Below the pieces are notes generated by a model, which saw nothing but the letters and a program-made list of their open reading frames with translations, did no database searches and had not been told where the DNA came from. DNA of 64,000 nucleotides from Isoetes taiwanensis (Eukaryota > Streptophyta > Lycopodiopsida > Isoetales > Isoetaceae), in contig JAJEKV010000140.1 of NCBI GenBank assembly GCA_021234155.1, positions 62,001 through 126,000 of the forward strand, written 5' to 3'. Shown piece after piece: positions 1 through 11,778 of the stretch. The first letter of the stretch is position 1, and every line of letters begins with the position of its first letter. A program made the position numbers and the translations under genes.

Positions 1-431
1 AGTTGGAGGAGCATATAGTGAGCAATCAGACCACCCTTTTTGGGCAGGCCAACATGATCTTCTGTGGTATTGGAAGATGGAGCATCAAGACCCTCAGTAC
101 AAATTTGGAACAAGGTCATGATCTTCTTTAGTACACTGCTGCAGGATGGATTCTTGGCCGAGTGAACGCGCGGAAGGATAATTGCTTGCCAGTGCCCTCC
201 AGTTATTTGCATTTTACGGGGTGAGCTTCAAATGGTTACAGTTAGAGTTTGGAAATTGACCTTGATTATCGTTCAGGATGAGTAGGTCTATATCAGTCTT
301 TAGGTCTGATTTTGGGTTTTAGCCTAAGCTTCATTTATATCTGGCTCATCAAGGGGTCTTGTAATAAGATCTTGTACCACTTTATATTAATAAAAATAAA
401 CATCTTACCTTCAAAAAAAAAAAAAAAAAAA
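1..431 (+). mobile_element. 3' end of a poly(A)-tailed retroelement (LINE or processed copy)
   Basis: The stretch ends in a run of about 19 A at 413-431. An AATAAAAATAAA-type polyadenylation region lies just upstream (about 387-400), after a T-rich 3'-UTR-like sequence. This is the usual look of the 3' end of a plant L1-type LINE or a processed transcript inserted by reverse transcription. No reverse transcriptase coding is visible because the element runs off the left edge. A clear target-site duplication cannot be tested without the 5' end. Confidence 0.45.
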
Positions 432-497
432 TGATGCGTTAATACATCAAAGATGCTTCAGATGTCAGAATTTTAGGAACATGAGAACTTTAAAACC

Positions 498-1740
498 ATG
501 GAAGACTATCAAAAGTTGTTGGATCAGATAAGCATATTGGCTAACCAGCAAATTTACCAGATCGGTATATTCATCGCACCGGATCATCTCAATGAGTGCT
601 TGGCTGCCATGAATAGATAGTGGTAGTCATGTATGGATCAGAGCATACCAGAATCCCAGCACGAAGACTGCCTCAACATCTAAGGTGCGCGAGCTTCAGA
701 GTCTTGTTCTATTGATGTACGTCGCAAGAGAGCAAGCGGCCATTCCAGTCTTAAATGATCTGAACCTGTATTTCACGAGTGCTGACCATCCTCAGCAACA
801 TTCGAAGTTTCTAGAACTTCTCAGAGAGGCAGATGACATTGAAAAGAATTTGCTGCACATTGATTGCCTGGCAGGTAAAGTTCTACTCAAATTGGGCGTC
901 TGCCCTATTTCATCATGTTTGTTGTTGGACTCAGTGTGTATGTCTCTTGCAGCATACTGGCTACACCATCCTTCATATGAGAAGGGTGTCGGCGACAGGG
1001 GAGGGGCTCTGGTGCCGAACCAATTGGATCGACGACGTGCACATACCTTGTATGCAAGTTAATGATAAAAGGTTGCACAATCCTTGATTTCTTTTCAGGT
1101 GGTGCATTCAGCAGGGCCGCACTATACGAAGGGTATAAAGCCTTGGCCTTTGAGGTCGATGAGGTGTGATGCCAGAAGATCGTTTGAATATTTGAACATC
1201 TTGAGATAATGTTGGATGAGAAAAGATCGAAGGCTCGCGCCCAACAACAATTAGCCTGGGGGAAAAAGAATCATGCTGCATCTAAGGCCCAAGAAACACC
1301 TAAGTCCCCAGTACAACCATGTTCTTTCTCTCAGAAAATAATAGAGGAGGCACAATCCATGCTTCAGTTAAGTATAGCTCCTTGGTCGAGTAATTGAAAA
1401 GCTCATGGGCTTCTGGATCAAAGTCAAAGTTTCAAAAAGAAGAAGGAAACCATTAATGCTCTGGTAGGACCACGGTGTGCATCCAGGATGTCGTTGAAAG
1501 TGGTTCCAAATTCCAAGAGCTAGTTTTATAGGAGAGGCTCCCCGAAGCTCAAGACCTGGTCCCGAAAACTCAAGAACCTGTCCACGAGAAACTAGAGCAA
1601 CAAACTGAGAAATTGCCTCCACGTGAAGCAGATGAGAAGGAAAACGTCTCCTTGGACTCTCAGGAATTCATGGAGAGGAGGCAATTTTCAAGGATGTTGT
1701 AGAGTTAGCTCAAGGTTTGGTTGAAAAACTCGATGAGCAT
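498..1740 (+). pseudogene. Decayed spliced gene of unknown family
   Basis: Several stretches read as protein but in different frames. An ATG at 498 opens about 45 codons (MEDYQKLLDQ...) ending at a TAG. A second frame covers about 683-872 (...HIDCLAG) and ends at a good donor (CAG|gtaaag). It joins in phase to an acceptor after ttttcag near 1099, continuing GGAFSRAALYEG... to a stop near 1168. A Lys/Gln-rich stretch follows at about 1206-1397. Stops and frame changes between the pieces argue for a pseudogene. I recognise no domain, so no function is given. It could also be part of a retroelement. Confidence 0.25.
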
Positions 1741-1784
1741 GAGGAAGAGCCACCTGAACCATGAATAGATGAGGAGAGGGTATC

Positions 1785-1812
1785 TTGAAATTGGGCGCCC
1801 GCCCAATTTCAA
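1785..1812. repeat. Perfect 13-bp palindrome, GC-rich core
   Basis: TTGAAATTGGGCG at 1785-1797 is followed by CC and its exact reverse complement at 1800-1812. It could form a 13-bp hairpin or cruciform. A decayed relative of the same motif lies at about 886-911 (AAATTGGGCGTCTGCCCTATTT). Its role is unknown. Confidence 0.7.
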
Positions 1813-1922
1813 CTTGTCCCAATGTATAATGTCTTTGTATTTTTTATCAAACGAAGAAAATTTCATTATAAGTCGCAAGTTATGTCACTAAACACTCTCT
1901 ACTCTATGCACCAAAGATCATG

Positions 1923-2469
1923 TCATACATTTGAGTCAAACCAGTTGGTTGTATTCATGTAATAAAGAAATACATAAGACTGGCAGCCAGCCATAGATAT
2001 CGGAACGTCAAGAGAGCTCCATTTCTGCCCAATAAGATCTTCAAGCACAAACTTCTCAATATCATTTCGGCCATACAGATCCAGCCAGCTATCCAATTCC
2101 CTGCCAGAGTGAGTAGTGTTGTCCAAGGGCATGATAACCACAACCTCACACTGTCTATATTGCTTCTCATAAAGCTTCATGAAAATCGGTTTGAATGCAT
2201 TGTGGATCCACAAGTCCTCTATTCTCAGTCAGGAGCCTCTTCAGTGCCTTTGTCCTGTAAATGTAGGCTTTGAGAGATATTAGGCATTCTGGCAGCTTCA
2301 TCCTGGAGAGTTGAGCCTCTGCATTGTGTATTTGACCCGACCCTTGCTCTTGGAGTTTCCTAAACCGGCCTCTGATCTCCTTCTTTCCATGCACATTGAG
2401 TTCCCTTTGCACCTCCCGCTGCATCTCATTGGCATGGGCCAGAATGGATTCAGAGATCTGGCATTGCAT
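1923..2469 (-). pseudogene. Unknown protein, frameshifted coding stretch
   Basis: A minus-strand ATG at 2469 opens about 85 codons of charged, coiled-coil-like sequence (ILAHANEMQREVQREL...). Reading then makes sense only after a frame change near 2200-2215, into a second stretch of about 90 codons (WIHNAFKPIFMKLYEKQY... to ...NTTNWFDSN). The two overlap and read as one protein broken by a single frameshift. I do not recognise the family. A sequencing error or a short unseen intron are alternatives to pseudogene status. Confidence 0.3.
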
Positions 2470-5400
2470 TTTTGTTAATGTATGATCCTCTTACGCCTGG
2501 TTACAACCATTCTGGAGCATATATATTTCTAGCAAATTACATGCTTATGGTTCTTTTATAATCTTTTAATATAGATATGGTGGGAATAGATACGGGGCAG
2601 GATGCAGTGGGTGATTAGTCCCTAATATAAGCTTAGGTCCATAGTATAAGCTTAGATTAGTCCCTTAGTATAAACTTATTTGTTGTTCTCTTAGTTCTAT
2701 TAGTACGTAGAGGAAACACATTATAACTTATTTTTTTGTCCATTGCTTTAGAGTTATGTGAACTTAGAATTTAGAATTCTTTAGAAACACGTTCCATAAG
2801 AATTGGAAAATACGTCGATTATTGATCACCATCCCTGGGACTCCTATAAGGTCCCAGGATAGATGGTTTTGTGAGCACGAGGTTTGACACACATGGTTCT
2901 GGGAGATCAGGGTAGCTGGGGTCTAGATGCGGATGCTGCAAAGAAGCACCACGTGAACGGGCATGGGGAGGTACCAATTGCGGCGTTCATGTGGCTTTAA
3001 CCCTGCGTATATTGGCAAATGGGTTCTTCATCGAGGATTCCATTGAAGGAGCTTCGTCCAGTGCCGTTCAAGTACATCACAAAGCTCTATTTTTTGCACA
3101 TGATTTAGAAAATGTTCATAATCATATGGTTTTCCTTCATAGGTTAGATAGAATTGGTTTTTCCTTCCATTATAGATCCGAGGAGAGCAACAAGTTCTCT
3201 CCTCTGCTATTGCATTATTATATGCATTATGGCTGATTCGTAACAAGGCAAGGGGTTAATGACTTATATGAAACAAGATACTTGCTTACATTTATCATTT
3301 ACTTAAGTTTGTTCTTTTATGGTTGCCCCTAGGGGCAAGCCCTTGTTTATGGGTTTATGGTATATTTCAAGCATATGCTAGCATATGCCGTGAATATGCC
3401 GATGACCGCTAAAAACAAAGCTATTGGGTGTAAATGGATCTGTGGTCATTGTTGTTCGGGCAAATGACTTTGGAACCGCTAACCGGTTAATAGACACAGG
3501 GTTCCTTCAAATTCGCTTTTACTATTTTACTTTTCTCGCTTTTTGTTTTCTTTGACCAATCTTTGCCGAGCTCGTGATTTCAAATTTCTTACTCTGATCT
3601 TATGGCGCTAATTTATCACATGATCTTTCCTTCCGAAGCTCCTATGTATGATCATTTCGCACTTCACGTAAAGAAAACTTAAGTACTTCTTTTGGTATTC
3701 CAGAACGCCTCGAAAGTGCATCAAATTGGTAAAGCCATCAAGAAATACTTCCCCTAGGCGATTTCCCATCCCATTGTACATGGCCCGATGAAGTTCGTCA
3801 AGACATACAAATACAGCATGGAGTGGCCCTCTTCACTATATTGACACCCCTGGATGACAGCTTGCAGCTATGATTACCGTAGTAAGTGAACTACAATCTA
3901 CATATGCAAGAGTTTGTTTCATGTTGGACCTTCATAAAATCCTTGCAGATCATGACATTCATAACATAATGCATTTGCGGTTCGTCTGCTTGATGAGTTC
4001 CCCAAACAACACAAAATATATTCTTAGTTTTGTCTAAAAGTGATTCATTGCGCCAACGCAATATGCCTTTATGTTTATTTGTACCCATTGACTATCGCTT
4101 TTTCTTCTTTCTTCTTTTTTTTTACCTCTCCCTTGTTTCCATCTCGCCATCCCCGGGTTCATAGGATAGCAAGAAACCCCTCCAGATGCAATCTACCCCC
4201 TCTCTATGCAATTTACTCAATACTTAGGAAAACACTTCAAAAACATCGCCCTTCCTCCCAACCCCGAAAGTGCTAGACATAAACATAGGGGACGGAGAAA
4301 TCGTGATAAATTATATTGATGTCATGGATTTCCCTCATGGAGCAGAGATTGTCATAGTACCTTAGGCAAAGAAGGCATGTGCCTTCAAAAGCTATTCAAA
4401 ATTTTACTTCGAAGCTTCAACCAAGTATACAAATTCACCATCCGAATCATGTAAGTATCATCTTCAAACTCAGTCTATAAGCTCGATTTTACAGATATGT
4501 ATATATATACATGAACGACTTGGATTCAGAAATCAGTTATCCTTCCAGCCAGATAGTCTCTTTGAAACTCCTTAGTGACATCATTAGTCATTTACAGAGT
4601 GGTAACACAACACACACTACTGCAAAATTTGTGGCAAAACCACTTCATAGGATTTTTGGGTGGGCATAGGAAAAAAAAATTCCATTGTGTAATAATATTG
4701 GCAGAACTACCAAAGAATACAAGCGTACCTTGTGACATTACAGTATTCATGCTGAAAAGTTGACAGTCCATGTTATTGACAGATAACTTGACCGAGGCCC
4801 TCCTTTTCTTGGTGCATTTTATGGGGCAGTGGCACCTACTATTGTTGGATGGGTTGTTGTTGCCATGGTAAAGGTGGGTATTTTGAAGGATGCGGTTTTG
4901 TTCTCCTGCCATTCATTGTCTGATGGGTCATTTTTCCAGAGTAAAGGCAGTTTATATTTTGGACGTCTCTTACTTTTTTTAGGTGGTGGGATTATCTCAT
5001 TTACTGTAAGCATTTTGTCCCGATGCATCCTATATATCCTGTACTTGTTTTTGCATTTTGTTTATCTTGTGTCTTCGCCATTCCCGGAGGGCATGGCTTG
5101 TAGCAGCTTCCCTCGTTGGGCTTTTTTTATATAAAGGTAAGGGTTTTGGCATTTCAATAAGACACTGTTCTATATCAAATAGGAGTCAAGACTATGAATT
5201 CACTTGTGTACATTGGAATCTTATCAATGTTTTAGCTAATTTGAAGTTTTTGGTTCATACAACTAGACATTGAAGGCAGACGGTGTTATGAGCACTTTTA
5301 TCAACATTGTAGTTCTCTCAGAGCTATTGGTAAATGTTACTTTAGTGTGCACATTGTACATCTTCTATTATGTCTTAACATGTAGACATTATGTTTTAGG

Positions 5401-7589
5401 TTTGTATTGCTGCATTTTCTTTCGCCATGGGAGCAATCTCGTGAATCATTCTGGGAGAAATAAGTACCAAGTAGATTAATCAATCTTCGTAGTAATTTAT
5501 TAACAAACATGTTTATCCATGTCTAGATTTTTCCCTCTCGAGTGAAGGCAAAGTGGTCGGCAGTTTGCATCCTTAGTCAATTGGCTATGCTCTTTGGTTG
5601 TAACTTTACGCTTCAATCTCCTTTTCGATTGAAGTCCCAAGCAGCACAATTAATATAATTTGGGGAAACGTGGATTTGTACGGTATAGTATATTGACAAT
5701 TGGGTTTTGTTCACGTGATGCTTTTGGTTATTCACTCGCTTGCTTGTCGCCGTGGTATTTGTGATGAAGTTTTTGCCTCGAACTCGTGGTTGTTCACCGA
5801 ACAAATTGAGGCATTATTTAATAAGTAGTTGAATAGTTCTCATCAGGATTCGAAGGAATCATGTGTAAATGTGCGGGAGAACTTTGTGAAATAGAATTAT
5901 TTGATTTCTTACGGATCTGTAGGCTAAGATAAGGTAAAAAAAATGGGATCTGTAGCTAAGTTTGAACATTCATGCCTGGGCCATAGGACCGTACAATGAG
6001 CCCAGCATTAGGCCCACACATCAGGCAGGCAAGACCCCGTCATAAGACATTAATGCCCACATTAGATAAAGGGACATCATAAGGCATGGGACAGTACAAT
6101 AAGCATGGCATTAAGTACATACTAGATAATTCACACTGCAACGGCGTCGAGTCCCGCAGCGCTGTCGAGGCATTTTTCGGGGCGGAATTTTCAACCCCCG
6201 TGAATTAACGAACGTAATCAACAGTTTCTTTAAATTTCCAATCATTTGTTGACACGTTGTTCTTGCTTCTGGCAATGGCACTGTGGTATCTTTTTGCCAC
6301 CGCCGATCTCTAATTTGCGCATCTCTTAACATTAGGAAGCCATGAATTTGGATTCTAGAATACATAGGTTTCGTCCTTAGCACTTGAAAATCATGATTTT
6401 GGTAGAGGATTCTCGAATATAGAGGATTTTTTTAGAGCATTTTAGAATACAAGGGTGTTTTTCTTGGGCCACGATTTTGCCAAGATGATTAAATAAACGA
6501 TTATTATTTCACGGCAATAAACATGGCAAAGTCTTGTATAAATGGGACCTAAGAAATCCATTTTGCATATAATCTAATACGGGAGACACTTTAGAAACAA
6601 GGAACAAACAACAACAAAGGAAGAATTTTTTTCTTAGCCTGAACAAAAACAAACGGTTAAAGAGAAGCATTTAAATAAGTAAACGAATTTCTGGAGCAAA
6701 ATATATGTCGTCATGAATCTTGGTTCAAGAGTAGTTTCCAGAAGATCTGTTGATCTAGGCACCCTAGAGGTACAACTACTTCATAAAGAAGTCTAAATTA
6801 ATTTACAACAAAAATATAAAATATGCTAAACTCGACATGTACTGAATTGGGCACAAACAAGGATCATAGATAGTAGTTCCTCTAACATGCAAAATCTAAA
6901 AAGACATAGATTCATTTAAAGCACAACATTCCAAAAGTTAGAATCAATAATGAAAATTTTGTATCCATTTGCCCAATTTTTCAATCATGTGATATTGCTT
7001 GAAGATGTAAAATTAGAATGAACTAGTTCACATTGAACTTTTTGTTGAAAACATGCTAAAATCTAAGTTGCATATTTGACTGAAATTTGTTCCCCATGGT
7101 TCAATGTAATTTCCTGTGAGGAATAAGTTGGCTGCAATAGAATTGAAAGCCTCTATAAAGTGAAGGCCATCCCAACTCACAAAGTTTTCGGGGTTAACAC
7201 ACACGTTCAAACTCGTGCATGCATCTCCTTGATGCTTGAATGATCCCACTCCTCCACAACAAGCTGATTATATCCCTACATTTGTAAATCCTGCATTTGA
7301 AACAAGATGGTTGACCAAGCAATAGATATTGTGGAGCTTGTATCTTGAGGCTTGTTGAGACCCATAAGTTTACCTTTGAACGTCTGGCTATTGTGGTTAC
7401 AGAGCCTTGTGAGCCTCATGTCCTCTTTTATTCTAGTCTGTATGCCCTCCTTTCAGAAAAGCTTTGAAGTGGTTTTGGAGAACAAATTACAGATCAGGTT
7501 TATTTAGCTACCATGTTGTTCTATTACTTGTGAAAATCATTGTTCCTGCCATGTATTTAACTTGTTACCTTTTCTTTAACAAATAAGCA
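2470..7589. other. Intergenic, nothing recognised
   Basis: This is a long AT-rich stretch with only short open frames that show no coherent domain, splice pattern or repeat boundary. A Phe/Leu-rich frame at 4829-5134 and small frames around 5058-5480 look like chance reading of T-rich DNA. I see no tRNA, rRNA or transposon ends here. Confidence 0.4.
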
Positions 7590-7772
7590 GCTGAAAATTC
7601 ACAAGTTGTGCTCATTTGAGTTGATTTTTAAAGCACTGCAACTTGAAGATTCCAACTTTGCTTCAGATGATTCTATTATGGTTGGGTAACTCTCATCTAT
7701 AAGTTTCATGAAGGCCATTGTTTTTTATTTCATTGATCACAAAAATGCTATTGCCATTTAAGCCAAATATCC
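7590..7772 (+). mobile_element. Decayed relic of the MITE family found at 47.1-47.6 kb
   Basis: This stretch aligns over its length with the interior of the intact MITE at 47139-47572. Shared blocks in the same order include AAATTCACAAGTT, TGCTCATTT, ACTTGAAGATTCCAACT, GATTCTA, ATGAAGG and TTGATCA. The terminal inverted repeats of the intact copy are not recognisable here, so this is an old internal relic. Together the copies show a multi-copy family in this genome. Confidence 0.6.
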
Positions 7773-7914
7773 ATCGATCCTAGCATCAATTGAAAGAGCA
7801 CTTAGAGTATTCAGGCTATCTTATACATTTCCTAATAATGACCTTTATCTTATACATTCCTAATAATACCTTACATCTTCTGAATTAGAGTGACCTTACA
7901 CAAATTTATTACCC

Positions 7915-8100
7915 CATAGGCCCGAGCCTTTGATCTAGTGGTAACAAACTAGTCCTAGAATAGATGTGTCTCGAGTTTGAGACCTAAATGTCTCACTACG
8001 TATGGTTTCATCTTGTTTCTATCTTAAGAAGCGATGATACTATCTTTATTCTACCTGCCTAGATTCTAGAGTAAGAATGCACATGCGTATAAGATTTCAA
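7915..8100 (+). mobile_element. tRNA-derived SINE-like unit
   Basis: An A-box-like sequence (TTGATCTAGTGGTAAC, about 7930) is followed some 40 bp later by a B-box-like sequence (CGAGTTTGAGACC, about 7972). This matches the spacing of an internal RNA polymerase III promoter in plant SINEs. The start (GGCCCGAGCC) is also SINE-like. The 3' end and target duplication are not clear, so the right border is approximate. A decayed tRNA pseudogene is the alternative. Confidence 0.45.
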
Positions 8101-8361
8101 TCTTTATAGAAAGGAGAAGCGACACCTGATGAAAATACAGAGCTTCAAGATGAAGTTCCAGAGGAGGTCTTGGCAGTGGACCAACCCAAAAAGGAAATGG
8201 AGGAGTCCGTTGACATTTCTGTTGTAATATCAGGTGTAGCTGAAAGATCTTTTGGTGAATGTGCTGGATTAGATGTCTTCCCTGAAAATTATCCATGTGG
8301 GTTTGTGGCATATTCCAAGTATATGTCAAGATATGCTCGAAAACATGACTTTCAAGTGTGA
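8101..8361 (+). other. Short coding-looking stretch, unknown
   Basis: An open frame ends at 8359-8361 and reads acidic then mixed sequence (ELQDEVPEEVLAVDQPKKEMEESVD... FVAYSKYMSRYARK). It could be an exon fragment of a decayed gene. No domain is recognised and no matching neighbouring exon is found. Confidence 0.2.
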
Positions 8362-8518
8362 TATATCACTCTCGTCAATGGGGCAACCCTCTCGTAAGTA
8401 ATCACCTTGTTTTTTTTGCTTTTGTCTCTTGAATGTAAAACTCAATAATCTTTGACAAAGACAAGAGCTATGCAAAAACAGTTATGTAGATCATAGTTTA
8501 ATGACTTAATAAAATAAT

Positions 8519-9329
8519 TTATACACGTAGACTAGTTCCTCCTCTTGGCCTACTTCCAGCATGGAGCGGTGGTTGTTGCCGAAGTGGACCAAGCTCTCTG
8601 GATGGCATTATCTCCTCGTAATTGAATAACTCTTGTCTCCTGGTAGACTCCACAGGACGAGAACTACGTCTACATACTGCTATGTATTTTCTCACATAAG
8701 CTTCTGGAGCCATGAAACTTGGCTCCCATTTGCCATACCTTCTTAATATTATCTAGAGTAGGGCATATAGGCAGGTGCCCTAGACCGCCTTCGACGTGCG
8801 CTCTAAAAATAATTTGCTTCCACATCCATGATGGTGGGATGTACAACCATTTTCCAAAGGTCAAGCGCATGAGAAGACGAGATTCCGTATGAACTTGCAA
8901 CTTCTCCTGGAAACTCAACCACCTCCATATGAGTTGTGTATCTCCTGGCTTTTGTGACTGGTGAACATAGCCTCCGGGAAAATTAGGATCTGCTTGAAAG
9001 ACATCTTGAATAGCGGGATGGACGGAACTTAAGACACAATGCACCATCAAATAGTATGAAGCTTCACTAGAAATGCAGCCCTCAGCTGAGGCGATTACAA
9101 ATATAGGAGGAAATAATTGAATGTAATGATCCTCTTCCAAGGGATCATGATAATCCACATTTGCACCATCTTCCTCGTGTTGATCCCCAAAACTTGCAGC
9201 ATCCTCAGTATTTTCAAAAGCAAAATCACTTACAGTTTCATCCGTTTCATACGGAGATGAGTCTATGGAAGCATCCTCCTCATATCGCCAAACGCTTCTA
9301 CACCCGTGATCCATTGCAAGTGTTTGCAA
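8519..9329 (-). pseudogene. LTR-retroelement pol relic (integrase zinc-binding-like)
   Basis: About 219 codons are open on the minus strand. The N-terminal half is acidic. The C-terminal part has the layout of an integrase H2C2 zinc-binding region: a basic stretch, then HVEGGLGH (His-x6-His, as in Ty3/gypsy integrases), then a Thr-led helix and VWQMG at the place of the usual YWPGM. After a frame change near 8700 the reading continues as YVRKYIAVCRR, resembling the Cys part of the motif, but the second Cys is absent. Upstream linker and downstream catalytic core are missing. Assignment rests on motif layout only, so an unrelated protein remains possible. Confidence 0.35.
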
Positions 9330-9418
9330 GCATGGAGTAAAAGCACGTGGGAGGAGAAATCATTCAAAGATGTGTAGAGCAAATCATAATACCTCATGAA
9401 AATTTTAATCCAAGATAT

Positions 9419-9680
9419 GGAAACCCTTCTTATTTTCCTCATGCATGGAAAATAGGAAGGGTTTCCCCGCTGCTGGAAAAATAGGAAGGGTTTCTCTCAA
9501 GATTGGAAAATAGGAAGGGTTTTCATTCAAAATTTGTAATCTAGGTTGACATCGCGGCATTTTGATGGACGTAAGCACCTTAATGGAAGGCGTCGCTTCG
9601 ATAAGCGTGATAATGTAAAAGCTTGTGCGCCTATATTCTAAAAAATAAAATAATTTGCTTGAAACCCTTCTTATTTTCCC
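9419..9680. repeat. Direct and inverted copies of GGAAAATAGGAAGGGTTT
   Basis: GGAAAATAGGAAGGGTTT occurs at about 9447, 9475 (one extra A) and 9505. The inverted form (AAACCCTTCTTATTTTCC) is at 9419-9438 and again at about 9661-9680. The first pair (9419-9466) can fold into a 20-bp hairpin with one mismatch and a small loop. Weaker relatives lie at about 11620-11690 just upstream of RAF1. The repeats may be relics of terminal inverted repeats of small DNA elements. Confidence 0.6.
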
Positions 9681-9699
9681 CGAAACCCTACCCCATTGG

Positions 9700-11778
9700 G
9701 GAGGTTCTAAGGATTTTCAAAAACTACACAATAAATTCCTGTATTTTCTGTGAGCCTTAATATAGTGTGCTATTTTCGTTTTGGGGTGGGGAGGGGTTTC
9801 AGCCGTGGTTGGGACTATGATTCCCGTGATAGTATTGTATAAAAACAAGATAATTCGCCATGTGAGAGGAGCTTCAAAGTTTCATGCTATTTTGGGTGGT
9901 TTGAAATTAGCTTTTGCATGGATCTTTTTGCAAAGTCCGAACTCCACGGGCCGAATTTGGAAGGCACGAGGCATTTGATGTCCCCGGCCGGGCGCGTGTA
10001 CTGTGGGGCTGCTCGGGACAGGAAGGCCAACGACGGGCTTTGTTGCGTCCGATTTCTCCTCCGTAGCAAATAGCTTCGATTGCAGGAGCTTGGAGGGCGA
10101 TGGAGGATGTTGGTGAGCGGGTTCACTTTGCTAGAATTCCCGTGGTGTGTTTGTGCGTGTTCACCGTGAGGGCGTGGGTCGGGTTGCTTCCAGAGACGGG
10201 TGGGCATACAAAGGTCCTATTTTCGCTTTTGGGTCGGGTGGTTCCAAACCGTGGTTAGTGCTACATGTGAATTTGCTTACAGATGGTGCCCGATTACCCC
10301 ATCGATCCATATGAAGCCTTAGGAAAGGCAATCTGTAGCATCCGCATACTTTGCTTGCATCCGCACGGCTTTTTACGTGAGAGGCATACTTTAGTATCTT
10401 CAAACATAGGTTCGCCCCGATTCGCAGCCCTAAAATAGGGATTTGCTTGATTGCCGAGCGTAGCCCTACCATTTCTTTGTCGCTATTTGTACTTGGCCCA
10501 TCTAAAGATTGGTCGCTTGTGCTTGGCATGTGTTGCTTCTTGGCAAGATATAGAATATAGTGTGCTAAGTTCCGAGGAACTAGCATTTCGCGGATAAGCT
10601 CGCTTCTGCATATATGAAGAAATTTCTATTTGTTGTTTTTCAACTTGCGTAACACGTATGGGGAGATTTCCGGTTTTGGCGCTTTATCTCCGTGATTGCG
10701 CAAAAATCTCCGTGCAAAATGGGGAGCGCCCACAGGCCTTATTATCCTTGTGGCGTTGTTAGATGTTTGTAAATAGACCTGTGGTGTCTCGGGCTGTCAT
10801 GCATGCCGCTTTGCCTACCAAGGCTTATGTAAATTCTCTCGTTTAATGATATTGTGGTTTTAGACCATTGAGGTCAAGGTGAACCATTGAAAAAGTTTGT
10901 CTCGTTTTTGTTGTAAATGATGTGGGCCATCGATCTGGTACAATGCCAGGAATATTCCCCACATCGATGGCTTGCAATGAAAGATGAACCAAACGAGCAG
11001 GTATTTTTACTAGTCGTGGCAATTTCTAATTTCGGGGCCTGCCTGCCCTAGGGTATGGTCGCCATGTTTCAAGCGATATACCCGCTTATCGCCACCCTCC
11101 CCTTTTTAAATATATGTTGCAGTCGCTAAAATAAAAGATCAAGGGCTAAGATTTGATGTTATGATAACAGGGCCCATCCACCACGGTTTATGGGCCCATC
11201 CCCCACTATTTATGGGTCCTCACTAAAAGTGTCATAACTTCTCTTTCACATCTCTGTTTGGCATATGGACACGTGCATTTGAAAGCTATTTGAAAGGGCT
11301 TTCTAATGATGTAGATATCTCCCACGTTTGCCTCTTAAATCTCTTGAAAAACCTCCAAGAAGTGGATGGAAATCCCCCGCTAGGAAGGGGACTCCGGCCA
11401 CCTGAGGGGCCATTAGATCTCTCCTCTTCCGCCTACTCTTAACTTTTTGTAGATATGTCAGAATCAGGCGATTTTTTTTTTATTGGAAACGCAAACACAT
11501 TAGGTATCCAAAAAGTATATTTTTAACCAATTTTGACTTTGACCGTGCCTCCATTTTTTAGTTTGCCTCTTAAGTGCGCGAAACATGGCGACCATACCCT
11601 ACCCATTTTCCAAAATTTCCAAAAAAGAAGGGTTTCATAGGGTCTCAGGGAAAATTGGAAGGGTTCCGTAGGGTTTCAGGGTTTGGGGCGTACATAAAAC
11701 CATCGGTGGTAAAGCCTTGCATATTATTAGAGGATAACATAGAAGGAAGGGCAGAGTTTGAGTCCTCTATTCACGAGG
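9700..11778. other. Intergenic region upstream of RAF1
   Basis: No gene is recognised. The frames at 9887-10207 and 10161-10586 on the minus strand have no family features and unlikely composition. The last several hundred bases must contain the RAF1 promoter and 5' UTR, but I cannot place a TATA box with confidence. A TATA-less promoter is possible. Confidence 0.35.

Noticed and set aside
9420-9530. Interstitial telomere repeat (AGGGTTT-like)
   Set aside because: The heptamer is not tandemly repeated; it is part of a longer GGAAAATAGGAAGGGTTT motif.
10161-10586. Minus-strand 141-residue gene
   Set aside because: No domain, no splice partners and unlikely composition; treated as a chance frame.
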